Below, in pieces: positions 44,026 through 52,537 of a stretch of DNA of 64,000 bases. Source of the DNA: Bog-473 sp963781955 (GTDB taxonomy: Bacteria > Actinomycetota > Acidimicrobiia > Acidimicrobiales > RAAP-2); assembly GCA_963781955.1 (NCBI GenBank), contig CAWAHU010000001.1:372001-436000 (forward strand). Reading direction: 5' to 3'. A program made the position numbers and the translations under genes. Every line of letters starts with the position of its first letter. The first letter of the stretch is position 1. The notes under the pieces are model-generated. The model did no database searches and had not been told where the DNA came from. It worked only from the letters and a program-made list of their open reading frames with translations.

Positions 44026-44688
44026 TCAGCGGTGGTGGGCGGTGACCTCCACCGCGGGCAGCGCCTCGATCTCGTGTTTCGTCATATGCACGCGGATGCC
44101 GTCGCCCTCGCGGTCGCCGATGGTCTCGATGGCGTCGGCGGGGATGGCCACCTGCTTCTTGCCCCACAGGTGGCCCTCTTGGAGCAGCAGGTGGGTGACG
44201 TGGCCGTTCGCCGGGTCGACCACCAGCCCCTCGACCTTCCCGATCTCGCCGTCGGAGGCGTGCACCCGGTCGCCACGGTGTACGGCGATCTCTCCGGCAG
44301 GCAGGGCGTCGCGGACCACCACCCCGCTGGCATTGGCCAACGCCGTGTCAGCCCCGGGCAGCCCGCCCGTCAGCCCGTAGTAGGGCCAGTAGTAGGCCTC
44401 GTGGGCCTCGTAGTCCTCGTAGCCGCTGCCACCGGGAAGGAAGTCGGTCTCTTCGGCGGTAGGGAGCGCCTCGAGCTCGTCGACCGTGCAGTGCAGCCGC
44501 ACCTCACCGTCGGCGGCCTCCGCCAGCTCCAGCGGGACGAGCCGGCCGAGACCGAGGCGGTGCTCGGGTTCCACCACCAGATGGGTCAGCGACCGGGCCA
44601 CCGGGTCGACGACCACCCTGACCACCTTGCCCGCCGGCCCGTCGCTGCACACCGCGACGCACCCGATCTCGAACGTGGCGTCTGCCAT
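44026..44688 (-). CDS. PRC-barrel domain protein (two barrels)
   Basis: A 220-aa protein with two PRC-barrel-like halves: FEIGCVAVCSDGPAGKVVRV...LTHLVVEP and VHASDGEIGKVEGLVVDPAN...VTHLLLQEGHLWGKKQVAIP. The linker is Tyr/Gly-rich. PRC barrels mediate protein binding in photosynthetic reaction centres and RNA processing, but many stress-linked single genes have unknown roles. The preferred start is the ATG at 44688. Convergent with the pyruvate kinase-like gene. Confidence 0.8.
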   Translation of the reverse strand: MADATFEIGCVAVCSDGPAGKVVRVVVDPVARSLTHLVVEPEHRLGLGRLVPLELAEAADGEVRLHCTVDELEALPTAEETDFLPGGSGYEDYEAHEAYYWPYYGLTGGLPGADTALANASGVVVRDALPAGEIAVHRGDRVHASDGEIGKVEGLVVDPANGHVTHLLLQEGHLWGKKQVAIPADAIETIGDREGDGIRVHMTKHEIEALPAVEVTAHHR

Positions 44689-44754
44689 TCCGCCCTCCTT
44701 CTCGCGGCCCACCCTATCGGGCGGGCCCGCACGACCCTGGGGCCCACGGTCCGT

Positions 44755-45756
44755 TCACCAGCCGCGCAGGTCGACTGCCCAGCGCTCGAGCACCTCGTCG
44801 CCGTCGATCACGTGCATGTGGTCGTGGTAGGCGACGGTGGGGTCGACGTGCGCCGGGAGCACGCGGACGTGGTCGCCCACGCGGACCGGGGTTTCGGGGG
44901 CGAAGGTGAGGTGCTCGTCTGAGCAGTACCAGACCTGCCCGCCCTCGACGGCGGGGTTGCCATGGTCCATGCCGAGCGCCTTGAGCCCGCAGTCCGCTAC
45001 GGCCCACCCCGGCGACACCGAGATCACGGTGGCGAGCACCGAGAGCGCCTGGACGAACGGCAGGCCGAGCCGGGCGTAGGCCGTGTCCATCAGCGCGTAG
45101 GAGCCGGCCTGGATCTCCGTGGCCCAGCCGTTGCAGTCGTAGGTCCCAGTGCCGCCGGCCGAGATCACCTCGCCGCCCACCTCCCCGGCGGCCTCCATCA
45201 GCCGCGCCATGGACTCGGCGCAGCCGCGGGTGCGCTCGTCGCGGTCCTCGACGCCGACGACGTGCCCCTCGTAGCCCATCACGCCCCGGACTGCGAGCCC
45301 GGCGGACCGGGCCCGCTCGGCCAGCCGGCCCGCATCCCCCGGGGCGCACCCGCAGCGCGGCAGCCCGACGTTGACGTCGACGACGACCTCGGGCACACCG
45401 GCCCGCACCGCCGCGTCGACGGTCGCCTCCGAGTCGACGGCGAGGGTCACGCGTGCGCCCCGCCGGGCCAGCGCCCCGAGGCGGGAGGCGTCCGCGACCT
45501 CGTTGGCGAGCAGGAGGTCGTGGGCGAGGCCGGCCCGGGCCATCCCCTCCATCTCGGCCACCGTGGCGCAGGTGAAGCCGGCGGGGCCGAGCGCAGCCTG
45601 GCGCGCCGCCAGTGCGGTGCACTTGTGCGCCTTGACATGGGGGCGCAGCCGTGTCCCTGGCAACGCCGCGGCCATCGTCCCCAAGTTGTGCTCGAGCCCC
45701 GACGCGTCCACGACCAGGGCGGGTGTCGTCAGCTGCCACGTCTTCATCCCGGCCAC
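44755..45756 (-). CDS. PLP-dependent D-threonine aldolase/D-serine dehydratase-like enzyme
   Basis: A 333-aa fold-type III PLP enzyme with an alanine-racemase-like N-terminal barrel. The PLP lysine lies in LRPHVKAHKCTALA. GVMGYEGHVVG, VISAGGTGTYD and ALGMDHGNPAV follow, with a C-terminal metal region VAYHDHMHV. The pattern is that of D-threonine aldolases and D-serine dehydratases. Which substrate it takes is undetermined. It is divergent from an amidase 46 bp away. Confidence 0.83.
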   Translation of the reverse strand: MAGMKTWQLTTPALVVDASGLEHNLGTMAAALPGTRLRPHVKAHKCTALAARQAALGPAGFTCATVAEMEGMARAGLAHDLLLANEVADASRLGALARRGARVTLAVDSEATVDAAVRAGVPEVVVDVNVGLPRCGCAPGDAGRLAERARSAGLAVRGVMGYEGHVVGVEDRDERTRGCAESMARLMEAAGEVGGEVISAGGTGTYDCNGWATEIQAGSYALMDTAYARLGLPFVQALSVLATVISVSPGWAVADCGLKALGMDHGNPAVEGGQVWYCSDEHLTFAPETPVRVGDHVRVLPAHVDPTVAYHDHMHVIDGDEVLERWAVDLRGW

Positions 45757-45801
45757 CTCACCGAGGCACGCTACCCACGCCCGCGTGTACTGTGCGGCGC
45801 G

Positions 45802-47220
45802 ATGAGCGCACCGTGGCTGGGTGACGCCTGCGGACTCGTGGACGAGTTCCGGGCCAAGCGGCTCTCGCCCCTCGAGGCGCTCGACGCCTGCATCGGGGCC
45901 ATCGAGGCCTCACCGCTCAACGCCTTCAGCCACACGGACTTCGATCGGGCGCGCGACGGGGCGCGGGCGGTCGACGTCACCCGGCCGTTCGGCGGCGTCC
46001 CCTGGGGCGTCAAGGAGCTCGAACAGGTCGAGGGCTGGCCCTACACCGAGGCATCCGTGCTCTTCGAGGAGCGCGTCGCGGTGCGCGACGACACCTCGGT
46101 ACGCCGGCTGCGGGCCACCGGCGCCGTCCTGTGTGCCCAGACGACGGCCAGTGAGTTCGGCGGCATCAACTGCACATCGACCGAGCTCCACGGCACCACC
46201 CGCAACCCGTGGGAGCCGGCCCGCACCCCTGGGGGTTCCTCGGGCGGCACCGCGGCCGCCGTGGCGGGCGGGCTGCTGCCCATTGCGACCGGGAGCGACG
46301 GTGGCGGCTCTATCCGGATCCCGGCCGGGTTCACCGGGCTGTTCGGGCTCAAGGCAACCTACGGGCGGGTGCCCAAGGGGCCGCCGGCCGAGCTCGGGCC
46401 GCTCACCTCGGTGCTCGGGTGTTTGTCACGCTCGGTGCGCGACACGGGGCGGTACTTCGACTGCTGCAACGGGTTCGACCCGCGCGACCCGCTCAGCCTC
46501 CCCGTGGTGGGCGGGTGGGAGGCCGCGCTGGGGACGTACGACCTGTCGGGCATGACGGCCGCCATCGTGGTCGACCTCGGGACCGCCACCGTGCGCGACG
46601 AGGTGGCCGCGGTCGTGGTCGAGGCCGCGGCCCGGCTGTCTGCCGCGGCCAAGCTGCGGCTCGTCACCGTGGTGCCGACCCTGCCCCCGCTGCGCTCGGA
46701 GTGGGCGTACGCCAATCAGCCCGCGTTCGTTGCCGGCCTGGGGGACGCCTACCCCGACCGGCTGGACGAGCTGTCGCGCGAGATGCGGGCGGGGGTCGAG
46801 ATGGCACGCCAGCGCTTCAACCTCGAGCGCGCCGCCTCCCTCGAGCGCTACCGGCGCCGGCTGAACGACGCCATGGCCGGTCTCTTCGAGCAGGCGGACT
46901 TCGTCTTCTGCTCTACCAACCCCGACGTGGCCTTCGCCGCCGAGGGGCCGCCCCCGATCACCGTGCCCGGGCACGATCTCGTGGCCGAGGTCGGCCTCGC
47001 CCGGGCCATCTTCAACTCCGCCGCGCTGACCGCGCCCTCCAACCTCAACGGCAGCCCGGCCGTGAGCATCCCGGCCGGCCTGGTCGACGGGCTGCCCGTG
47101 GGCCTGCAGGTGCTGGCCGGGCACCATCGCGAGGAACTGCTGCTCGACCTGGCCCTGGTGGCCGAGCGGACCATGCCCTGGCCGCTGGTGGCGCCGGGCG
47201 CCCCGCTCGCCGCCTCCTAG
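45802..47220 (+). CDS. Amidase signature-family enzyme
   Basis: A 472-aa amidase. The catalytic triad is visible: Lys in GVPWGVKELEQ, cis-Ser in TPGGSSGGTAAAV and nucleophile Ser in GSDGGGSIRIPAGF. It hydrolyses carboxamides, but the substrate cannot be assigned. GatA is unlikely without GatB/GatC neighbours and given the variant motifs. The ATG at 45802 is used. It ends with a 4-bp overlap of the convergent prepilin peptidase. Confidence 0.88.
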   Translation: MSAPWLGDACGLVDEFRAKRLSPLEALDACIGAIEASPLNAFSHTDFDRARDGARAVDVTRPFGGVPWGVKELEQVEGWPYTEASVLFEERVAVRDDTSVRRLRATGAVLCAQTTASEFGGINCTSTELHGTTRNPWEPARTPGGSSGGTAAAVAGGLLPIATGSDGGGSIRIPAGFTGLFGLKATYGRVPKGPPAELGPLTSVLGCLSRSVRDTGRYFDCCNGFDPRDPLSLPVVGGWEAALGTYDLSGMTAAIVVDLGTATVRDEVAAVVVEAAARLSAAAKLRLVTVVPTLPPLRSEWAYANQPAFVAGLGDAYPDRLDELSREMRAGVEMARQRFNLERAASLERYRRRLNDAMAGLFEQADFVFCSTNPDVAFAAEGPPPITVPGHDLVAEVGLARAIFNSAALTAPSNLNGSPAVSIPAGLVDGLPVGLQVLAGHHREELLLDLALVAERTMPWPLVAPGAPLAAS

Positions 47221-48059
47221 CTCCAGGTGAGCAGCACGAACGCGGTGCCGGCGGCGAGATAGAGGCCGAAGGGCACGGCGGAGCGCCGACCGGCGCGGTG
47301 CGCCGCGATCAGGAAGAACCCGACGACGGCCGCCGCCACGTTGGCCACGAGGAACGCCTCGAGCAGCGCGACGGGGCTGACCCAGGCCAGTCCGAAGCCG
47401 ACGACGAACGACAGCCGCACGTCCCCGAAGGCCAGCCAGTCCGGGTTGAACAAGTTGATGACGAAGAGCAGGGTGAAGAAGGCCACGGCGCTGACGGTGG
47501 CGACCACCAGGCGCTCCCACTCGCTGCCCGCGCCGGCCACGACGATGCCGCCGGCGACCACGACCGCCGTGAGGGCGTGCACCATCGCCTTGGGCAGGAG
47601 CCGGCGCGCCAGGTCGCAGTAGGCGAGCTGGACCAGGCCGACCAGGAGGAGGAGCGGCGGGAGCGCCACCGAGGACCACCCGACGCGCCCGAGCACATAG
47701 GCCGGAAGGAGCCCCGAGACCACGGCGAGCACCACCCGCTCACGGTGGGTGATCCGCACCGGGCCGTCGGCAGATGGGTCTGCGCCGGGCGCGCCGGCCC
47801 GGGGGTCGTCGTCGAGCCCGCCGCCGAGGCGGCTGGTCGCCTGGCCCGTGCCCGGACCCGTCGTGCCTACGGCGGCGGCGACTGACGGGCGGGCCACGCC
47901 GGCCACGCCGGCCACGCCGGCGCCGGTCCCCTCACTTGTCCCGTCGGCGGCCGAGCGGGCCACCGACGCCGCCAACTGGCGCCGGGTGAATGGTGCCAGC
48001 AGCCAGCCGGCGGCCGCGCCCGCAACGGCGCCGACGATCAGCGTCACCGGGTCGCTCAT
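47217..48059 (-). CDS. cpaA: A24 prepilin peptidase of the Tad pilus (CpaA/TadV type)
   Basis: Cleaves Flp pilin leaders at the membrane. The 280-aa protein has one N-terminal span, a Gly/Ala-rich insert of about 60 residues, then further spans with the two catalytic aspartates: YCDLARRLLPK and FGDVRLSFVVG (GD motif). Length is longer than minimal CpaA because of the insert. Its start overlaps the TadG stop by 4 bp, so it is transcribed with TadE and TadG. Confidence 0.85.
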   Translation of the reverse strand: MSDPVTLIVGAVAGAAAGWLLAPFTRRQLAASVARSAADGTSEGTGAGVAGVAGVARPSVAAAVGTTGPGTGQATSRLGGGLDDDPRAGAPGADPSADGPVRITHRERVVLAVVSGLLPAYVLGRVGWSSVALPPLLLLVGLVQLAYCDLARRLLPKAMVHALTAVVVAGGIVVAGAGSEWERLVVATVSAVAFFTLLFVINLFNPDWLAFGDVRLSFVVGFGLAWVSPVALLEAFLVANVAAAVVGFFLIAAHRAGRRSAVPFGLYLAAGTAFVLLTWS

Positions 48060-49663
48060 TGGACGATCGATACCGCGTTGCAGTTGGTGCTGAGGTCGGC
48101 CACGTCGGCCCCGCCTACGGGGACGCCCGCCGCCCGGAGCACCGGTCCGTAGACGCCCGGGAGGATGGACGTGAGGAGGTTGTACACCGGGCTCGAGCCG
48201 CTCAGCCCGCTGTACGAGAGTGTCGGGCTGTTCGATCCGACGGTGATCGGGTTGGTGTCAGCCGACGACGTACTGGCCGTCGGCGGTACCACCGCGGCCG
48301 CGAAGCTCTTCTGCGGACCGCTGTACCCGCTGATGCTCAAGGTGGCGACCGAGGCGCCTCCCAGCGTGACCGCGGCCGTGTTCGTCGTCGTTGTGGCCGA
48401 GACCTTCGTCGACGTCATGGAGTTGTTGAAGCAGTTGACGGTCTTGAGCGTCGCGGTGCCGCTGGCCGCCGACAGGGGAATGTCGAGGATGCCCTGTCCC
48501 TGGACGTTGAGTTTCAGGTCGGCGGTGATCTGGCCGGCGGACGCGGTCGTCGTCGTCACCGGCCCGTAGCCGACCTGGGGCACCTGCCCGACCGTGAGGG
48601 TGAGGATCGACGACGTCACACCGGTGATGCCGAGCGCCGAGGTCACATCGAAACCGCTGCCCGCGTTGGCCACGTCCGCCTCGGTGGTGAGCATCTGCAG
48701 CACGTCGAAGCTTGCCGAGAGTCCGGGCGTGCTGAGGACCCCGCTGGCGCACGTCGACCCGTCTACGGAGACCAGCTGGCACAGCTGTACGGAATTCGAT
48801 CCCGTGAAGGTCAGCGACGACAGCGCCGTGCCGGCGTTGCACGGGCTCGGTGTCGGCGACGCTCCGCAGTTCAGCTGGGACACCTGGTTGGCCACGGCGG
48901 TCCGCCAGATGGTGAGCCATTGACTTCCGCTGAGCGACGTCGTCGTGGCGTTGCTCCCGGTGAGGAGGCCGCCCGAGGCCGCGATCAGCTGGTTGAGGGT
49001 CACGAAGGTGTTGCTCATCCCTTGCAGGCCGGCGGCGCTCACGCTCGCCGGTGTGCCCAGCTGGCTCAGGATGACGTTGAGCACGCCGGCCTGCTGTGGG
49101 TTCGGAGGGTCGCCGGTCGAGTCGAAACGGTACGAGCCGACGGTGAAAGCCGTCTCGGGGGTCACGGCGGCGATGGTGGTGGCGCTCGCCCCGCTGTGGC
49201 TGCTGAGCAGGTTGGAACTGCCGAAGAAGATCTGGGGCACGCTCTGGGTGGCCGAGACCATCACGGCGTTGCACGCGTTGGCCGCGGGCGGCGTCGTCGG
49301 CGCGCAGCCCAAAGTAGGGACGGACCAGGCGCCGTTGAGCCACAGACCGGCCGTCACCGTCAAGGTGGCGTTCGAGGAGTTGTCGGTGAGGACACCGCTG
49401 GCCTTGCCGTCGAGGTAGCTCTGCACCAGCGCGTTGGTGCTCTGCACGTCGGCGATGTTGATGTAGCGGGCCAGGTCGAGCGCCGCCGTGTCGGCCATGG
49501 CCTGGGCCTGGCGGCTCCCGTAGACGCTGAAGCCGACGTCGACTCCCAGGGCCCCGGCCCAGAGCAGCGCGACCATGCTGACCGCCGTGAAGACGAGGGT
49601 GGCACCACGCTCGTTGCCGCGGCGCCGGCGCAGGGCCCGTCGGATCCTTCCCATGGGCCGCAC
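48056..49663 (-). CDS. TadG-like pilus assembly protein
   Basis: A 535-aa protein. After an Arg-rich start, the TadE/G-like N-terminus ERGATLVFTAVSMVALLWAG spans the membrane, followed by DVGFSVYGSRQAQAMADTAA, a marker of Flp-associated TadG proteins (normally DxG...R..lQ.aaDaaAla). The rest is a long exported Ser/Thr/Ala-rich region. It would form part of the pilus or its anchor. The start is a GTG at 49663 or the ATG at 49654, abutting the TadE stop. Confidence 0.8.
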   Translation of the reverse strand: MRPMGRIRRALRRRRGNERGATLVFTAVSMVALLWAGALGVDVGFSVYGSRQAQAMADTAALDLARYINIADVQSTNALVQSYLDGKASGVLTDNSSNATLTVTAGLWLNGAWSVPTLGCAPTTPPAANACNAVMVSATQSVPQIFFGSSNLLSSHSGASATTIAAVTPETAFTVGSYRFDSTGDPPNPQQAGVLNVILSQLGTPASVSAAGLQGMSNTFVTLNQLIAASGGLLTGSNATTTSLSGSQWLTIWRTAVANQVSQLNCGASPTPSPCNAGTALSSLTFTGSNSVQLCQLVSVDGSTCASGVLSTPGLSASFDVLQMLTTEADVANAGSGFDVTSALGITGVTSSILTLTVGQVPQVGYGPVTTTTASAGQITADLKLNVQGQGILDIPLSAASGTATLKTVNCFNNSMTSTKVSATTTTNTAAVTLGGASVATLSISGYSGPQKSFAAAVVPPTASTSSADTNPITVGSNSPTLSYSGLSGSSPVYNLLTSILPGVYGPVLRAAGVPVGGADVADLSTNCNAVSIVQ

Positions 49664-50131
49664 CTACGAGCTCGGGCTGGTGAGCTGGAGGACGTTGGTC
49701 GACGAGATAGTCGACGGCGTGATCACGCCGAGGCCGGGCAGCTCGGGGAACAGGGGTGCGGTGCCGTAGTTGTACGTGACGGTCACCTTGAGGCAGTTGT
49801 TGTTGCCGTTGGAGGGGCAGGGGATGACGGTGGCCACGCACGTGATGGTCGTGCCCGACGTGCCGCAGGCTCCCTTGTTCATCCAGCCCACGTCGGTGCC
49901 GGCCTGCGCCTGCGCGGTGGCCACTGCCGTCGTGGACGAGATGATGCCGGCCCGGGCCCCGTCGGCGGCGGCCTGGGTGACCGTGGCCTGCGCGGCGAGG
50001 ATCAGGCCGTAGGTGATGATTCCGTAGAGCAGCGCGATCAGCAGGACGACCACGAAGGCGAACTCCACCATCTCCGCGCCGCGTTCGTGATCGTGAGGCC
50101 CACGCTGCAGAATCTTCGGAACGCTCCACAT
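49664..50131 (-). CDS. TadE-like pseudopilin
   Basis: A 155-aa protein with the TadE signature: HERGAEMVEFAFVVVLLIALL (prepilin-like cleavage after RG, conserved Glu), followed by YGLILAAQATVTQAAADGAR and an exported domain with Cys pairs. Pseudopilins of this type are cleaved by the Tad prepilin peptidase and help assemble the fibre. The ATG at 50131 is chosen; the frame reaches 50290 but loses coding character. It begins the minus-strand half of the Tad locus. Confidence 0.85.
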   Translation of the reverse strand: MWSVPKILQRGPHDHERGAEMVEFAFVVVLLIALLYGIITYGLILAAQATVTQAAADGARAGIISSTTAVATAQAQAGTDVGWMNKGACGTSGTTITCVATVIPCPSNGNNNCLKVTVTYNYGTAPLFPELPGLGVITPSTISSTNVLQLTSPSS

Positions 50132-50254
50132 GCGCGGTCCCAACGCGACCCCCTCCTCTGTGTCTCGGGCGACTGCGCCGTCTCCTGAAGCACAATTCCT
50201 GCCGACGCGCCCCCGCACGACACCCGCTGTGATTCTGGGCCGCGCCATCGCACC

Positions 50255-50332
50255 GGTACATAGGACATATGGACCATTTGGCGCCTCCACCAGGGGCGCC
50301 GGTTCGGAGAATGGTCAGAAGGACCTATGTAC
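50255..50332. promoter_or_regulatory. Divergent Tad promoter region with inverted repeat and shared motif
   Basis: GTACATAGG (50256-50264) and CCTATGTAC (50324-50332) are perfect inverted repeats about 60 bp apart. The first lies within GGTACATAGGACATATGGA (50255-50273), which matches 16 of 19 bases at 57337-57355 upstream of the second flp gene. The 347-bp gap (50132-50478) separates tadE and cpaB, so both arms of the locus could be controlled here. Confidence 0.5.
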
Positions 50333-50478
50333 GTCTGACCGGTCGCGTCGTACCCTCCAAGCGGATCTACGGCGGGGCCGATGCGTGGCGGGCCGTGATG
50401 GTCGGCTCGACCATCACACTCGGCACGGAGTCACACGACTTCCACGCGACTTCGTCGGTCTGAGAGGGGGAATGCTCT

Positions 50479-51246
50479 GTGAAGAAACAGACGCTCATAC
50501 TGGTGGCCATCGGCGTACTGCTGTTCCTGGCCGGCAGCGTGATCGCGTTCGCCAGTGTGGAGGGCGCGAGCAAGCACGCGGGTACCGGTGTCAACTCCGT
50601 CGTGCCGACGGTGACGTCGGTGGTCGTGGCCAAGGGCAACATCGCGGCCGGGACCACGGGTGACTCCATGGTCTCCAACGGCCTGGTGGCGATCGAGCCG
50701 ATCCCGGCCAAAGACGCAACGGCGACCGACCTCGGTTCGCTCTCGGGTCTGACCAACGAGGTGTTGACCCAGTCGGTGAAGAAGGGGCAGGCCATCAGCT
50801 CGAGCCAGCTCACGGCGAGCACGTCGGCGATCTCGGTGCCGAACGGCCTCAACGCGGTCACGGTCACGCTGACCGGGACGCAGGGCCTGGCCGGCTACCT
50901 GCAGCCGGGGTCGCGGGTCGACGTGTACGCCAACATCACCAAGGTGTCCACGAACAGTGGGCCGTCAGCGACGCTCCCGCTCCCGTGCACCGAGCTGGCC
51001 ATGGCGAACATCGAGGTGCTGGACGTCCAGAGCACGGTCCCGTCCTTCGCCGGTCACAAGACCAACAGCGGGCGGACGATACCGACCTCCGAGACGATCC
51101 TGCTTGCGGTCGACCCGGGCCAGGCCCGCTCCATCGAGTTCCTCTCGCAGAACGAGTCGATCTCGGTGGTGCAGACCCAGCAAGACGCCAATCCGCCGGC
51201 GGCGAACCAGTGCATCGGCACTGACCAGACGGCAGGTGCGCCATGA
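50479..51246 (+). CDS. cpaB: Flp pilus assembly protein CpaB/RcpC (SAF domain)
   Basis: A 255-aa protein anchored by an N-terminal span (LILVAIGVLLFLAGSVIAF). The SAF-like part has VVVAKGNIAAGTTGDSMV, followed by the conserved VTVTLTGTQGLAGYLQPG and the RVDVYANI strand of RcpC/CpaB. In Gram-negatives it aids the secretin; here, with no secretin, it would act on the outer side of the membrane. The GTG start at 50479 follows GAGAGGGGGAA. It overlaps the next gene by 4 bp (ATGA). Confidence 0.82.
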   Translation: MKKQTLILVAIGVLLFLAGSVIAFASVEGASKHAGTGVNSVVPTVTSVVVAKGNIAAGTTGDSMVSNGLVAIEPIPAKDATATDLGSLSGLTNEVLTQSVKKGQAISSSQLTASTSAISVPNGLNAVTVTLTGTQGLAGYLQPGSRVDVYANITKVSTNSGPSATLPLPCTELAMANIEVLDVQSTVPSFAGHKTNSGRTIPTSETILLAVDPGQARSIEFLSQNESISVVQTQQDANPPAANQCIGTDQTAGAP

Positions 51247-52532
51247 GCACGCGTCGCATCCTGGTCATCAGCCGGTCGCCCGCGCTCAGCCGGGCCATCG
51301 AAGCCTCGCTTGGCCCCGGGTATGACGTGGTCACCTCGAGCAACGTGAGCGACGTGGTGGACGAGGTCCGTGAGCACGGCCCGATCGACGTACTCGTGGC
51401 TGGGCCCGTCTTCGACAGCCACGCCGGCATGGCCCGCCTCTCCAGCCTGCGGACGACGTCGGCCGTGCCGGCGGTCGTCCTGGCCCTGGGTCCCAAGCCG
51501 AGGGCCAGCCTGGGCGACATCGTGCGCACCGGGGCGGTGGAGCTGGTCGAGTACCCGACCAGCAAGCGTCAGCTGGCTGCCGCGCTCAAGCGCGCCTTCG
51601 ACATCTCCGATGTCTCGGCCCAGGGTTCGAGCCCGAGCCTGCCCGTGGTCAGCCAGGGCGTCACGGTCGAGCGCCCCCAGTTCGCCGAGGTGTTCACGGT
51701 CGCTTCTTCGAGCGGCGGGTGCGGCAAGACGTTCTACGCCACAAACCTGGCCTGCTACCTGGCGTCGCAGACCAACCAGCGCGTGTGCCTGGTCGATCTC
51801 GACCTGCAGTTCGGCGAGGTCTCGACGGCGCTCCACCTGCGGCCGCGGTTCACCATCTCGGATCTGCTCTCGCGCGAGCCGGTGGACGACGACGACCTCG
51901 AGGAGCACGTGACGGAGTTCCTCGAGGAGCACGAGCTGGGGTTCTCCGTCCTGGCGGCACCGTTCAGCCCCGCCGACGCCGACATGATCGCGCCCAAGGA
52001 CGTCTACAAGGTCATGGGCGCGCTACGCCGCCAGTTCGACTACATCGTGGTCGACACCCCGGCCCAGCTGTCCGAGATCGTCCTGGCCGCCTTCGACCAT
52101 TCGACACGCGTCTTGTGCATGGTCACGCTCGACCTCCCGAGCATCCGGAACATGCGTGTCTTCCTCAGCACGCTCGAGAAGCTGCGCATCAACAGCGACT
52201 CCATCGGCGTGGTGCTGAACAAGGTGGAGGACGACGTCGGCATCGACATCAATGACGTTCAGGAGGTACTGGACAACAAGATCATCTCGGTGCTGCCGTA
52301 TTCCAGAGAGGCCATGAAGTCGATCAACAAGGGTCGTCCGGCCCTCGTCTCCGCCGCCAACTCCGAGATCGGCAAGAAGCTCGCCGTGGGCATGACGCAG
52401 CTGGTGTCCGGCGACGTGACACCCGTCCTCGGCGCCGCCAAGGGCACGGCCGAGATCGAAGGGTCGCGTAGCGGCTTCTGGCGGCGCAAGAAGGGCCGCA
52501 CCGCCAAGGTGCCCGAGCTCGAGAAGGCCTGA
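51243..52532 (+). CDS. cpaE: CpaE/TadZ-like pilus localisation ATPase
   Basis: A 429-aa protein with an N-terminal receiver-like domain (ILVISRSPALSRAIEASLG...ELVEYP) without an obvious phosphorylatable Asp pattern, then a MinD/ParA-type ATPase. The Walker A-like motif is SSSGGCGKTFYATNLA, Walker B LVDLDLQFGEVS, and IVVDTPAQLSE follows. TadZ/CpaE proteins place the pilus machine at its site. Coupled to cpaB by ATGA and followed 5 bp later by cpaF. Confidence 0.88.
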   Translation: MSTRRILVISRSPALSRAIEASLGPGYDVVTSSNVSDVVDEVREHGPIDVLVAGPVFDSHAGMARLSSLRTTSAVPAVVLALGPKPRASLGDIVRTGAVELVEYPTSKRQLAAALKRAFDISDVSAQGSSPSLPVVSQGVTVERPQFAEVFTVASSSGGCGKTFYATNLACYLASQTNQRVCLVDLDLQFGEVSTALHLRPRFTISDLLSREPVDDDDLEEHVTEFLEEHELGFSVLAAPFSPADADMIAPKDVYKVMGALRRQFDYIVVDTPAQLSEIVLAAFDHSTRVLCMVTLDLPSIRNMRVFLSTLEKLRINSDSIGVVLNKVEDDVGIDINDVQEVLDNKIISVLPYSREAMKSINKGRPALVSAANSEIGKKLAVGMTQLVSGDVTPVLGAAKGTAEIEGSRSGFWRRKKGRTAKVPELEKA

Positions 52533-52537
52533 GGCCG

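Noticed and set aside
47990..50188. 732-codon open frame on the plus strand across tadG/tadE
   Set aside because: It is opposite TadG and TadE, which have clear signatures. The plus-strand translation is low-complexity Arg/Gly text.
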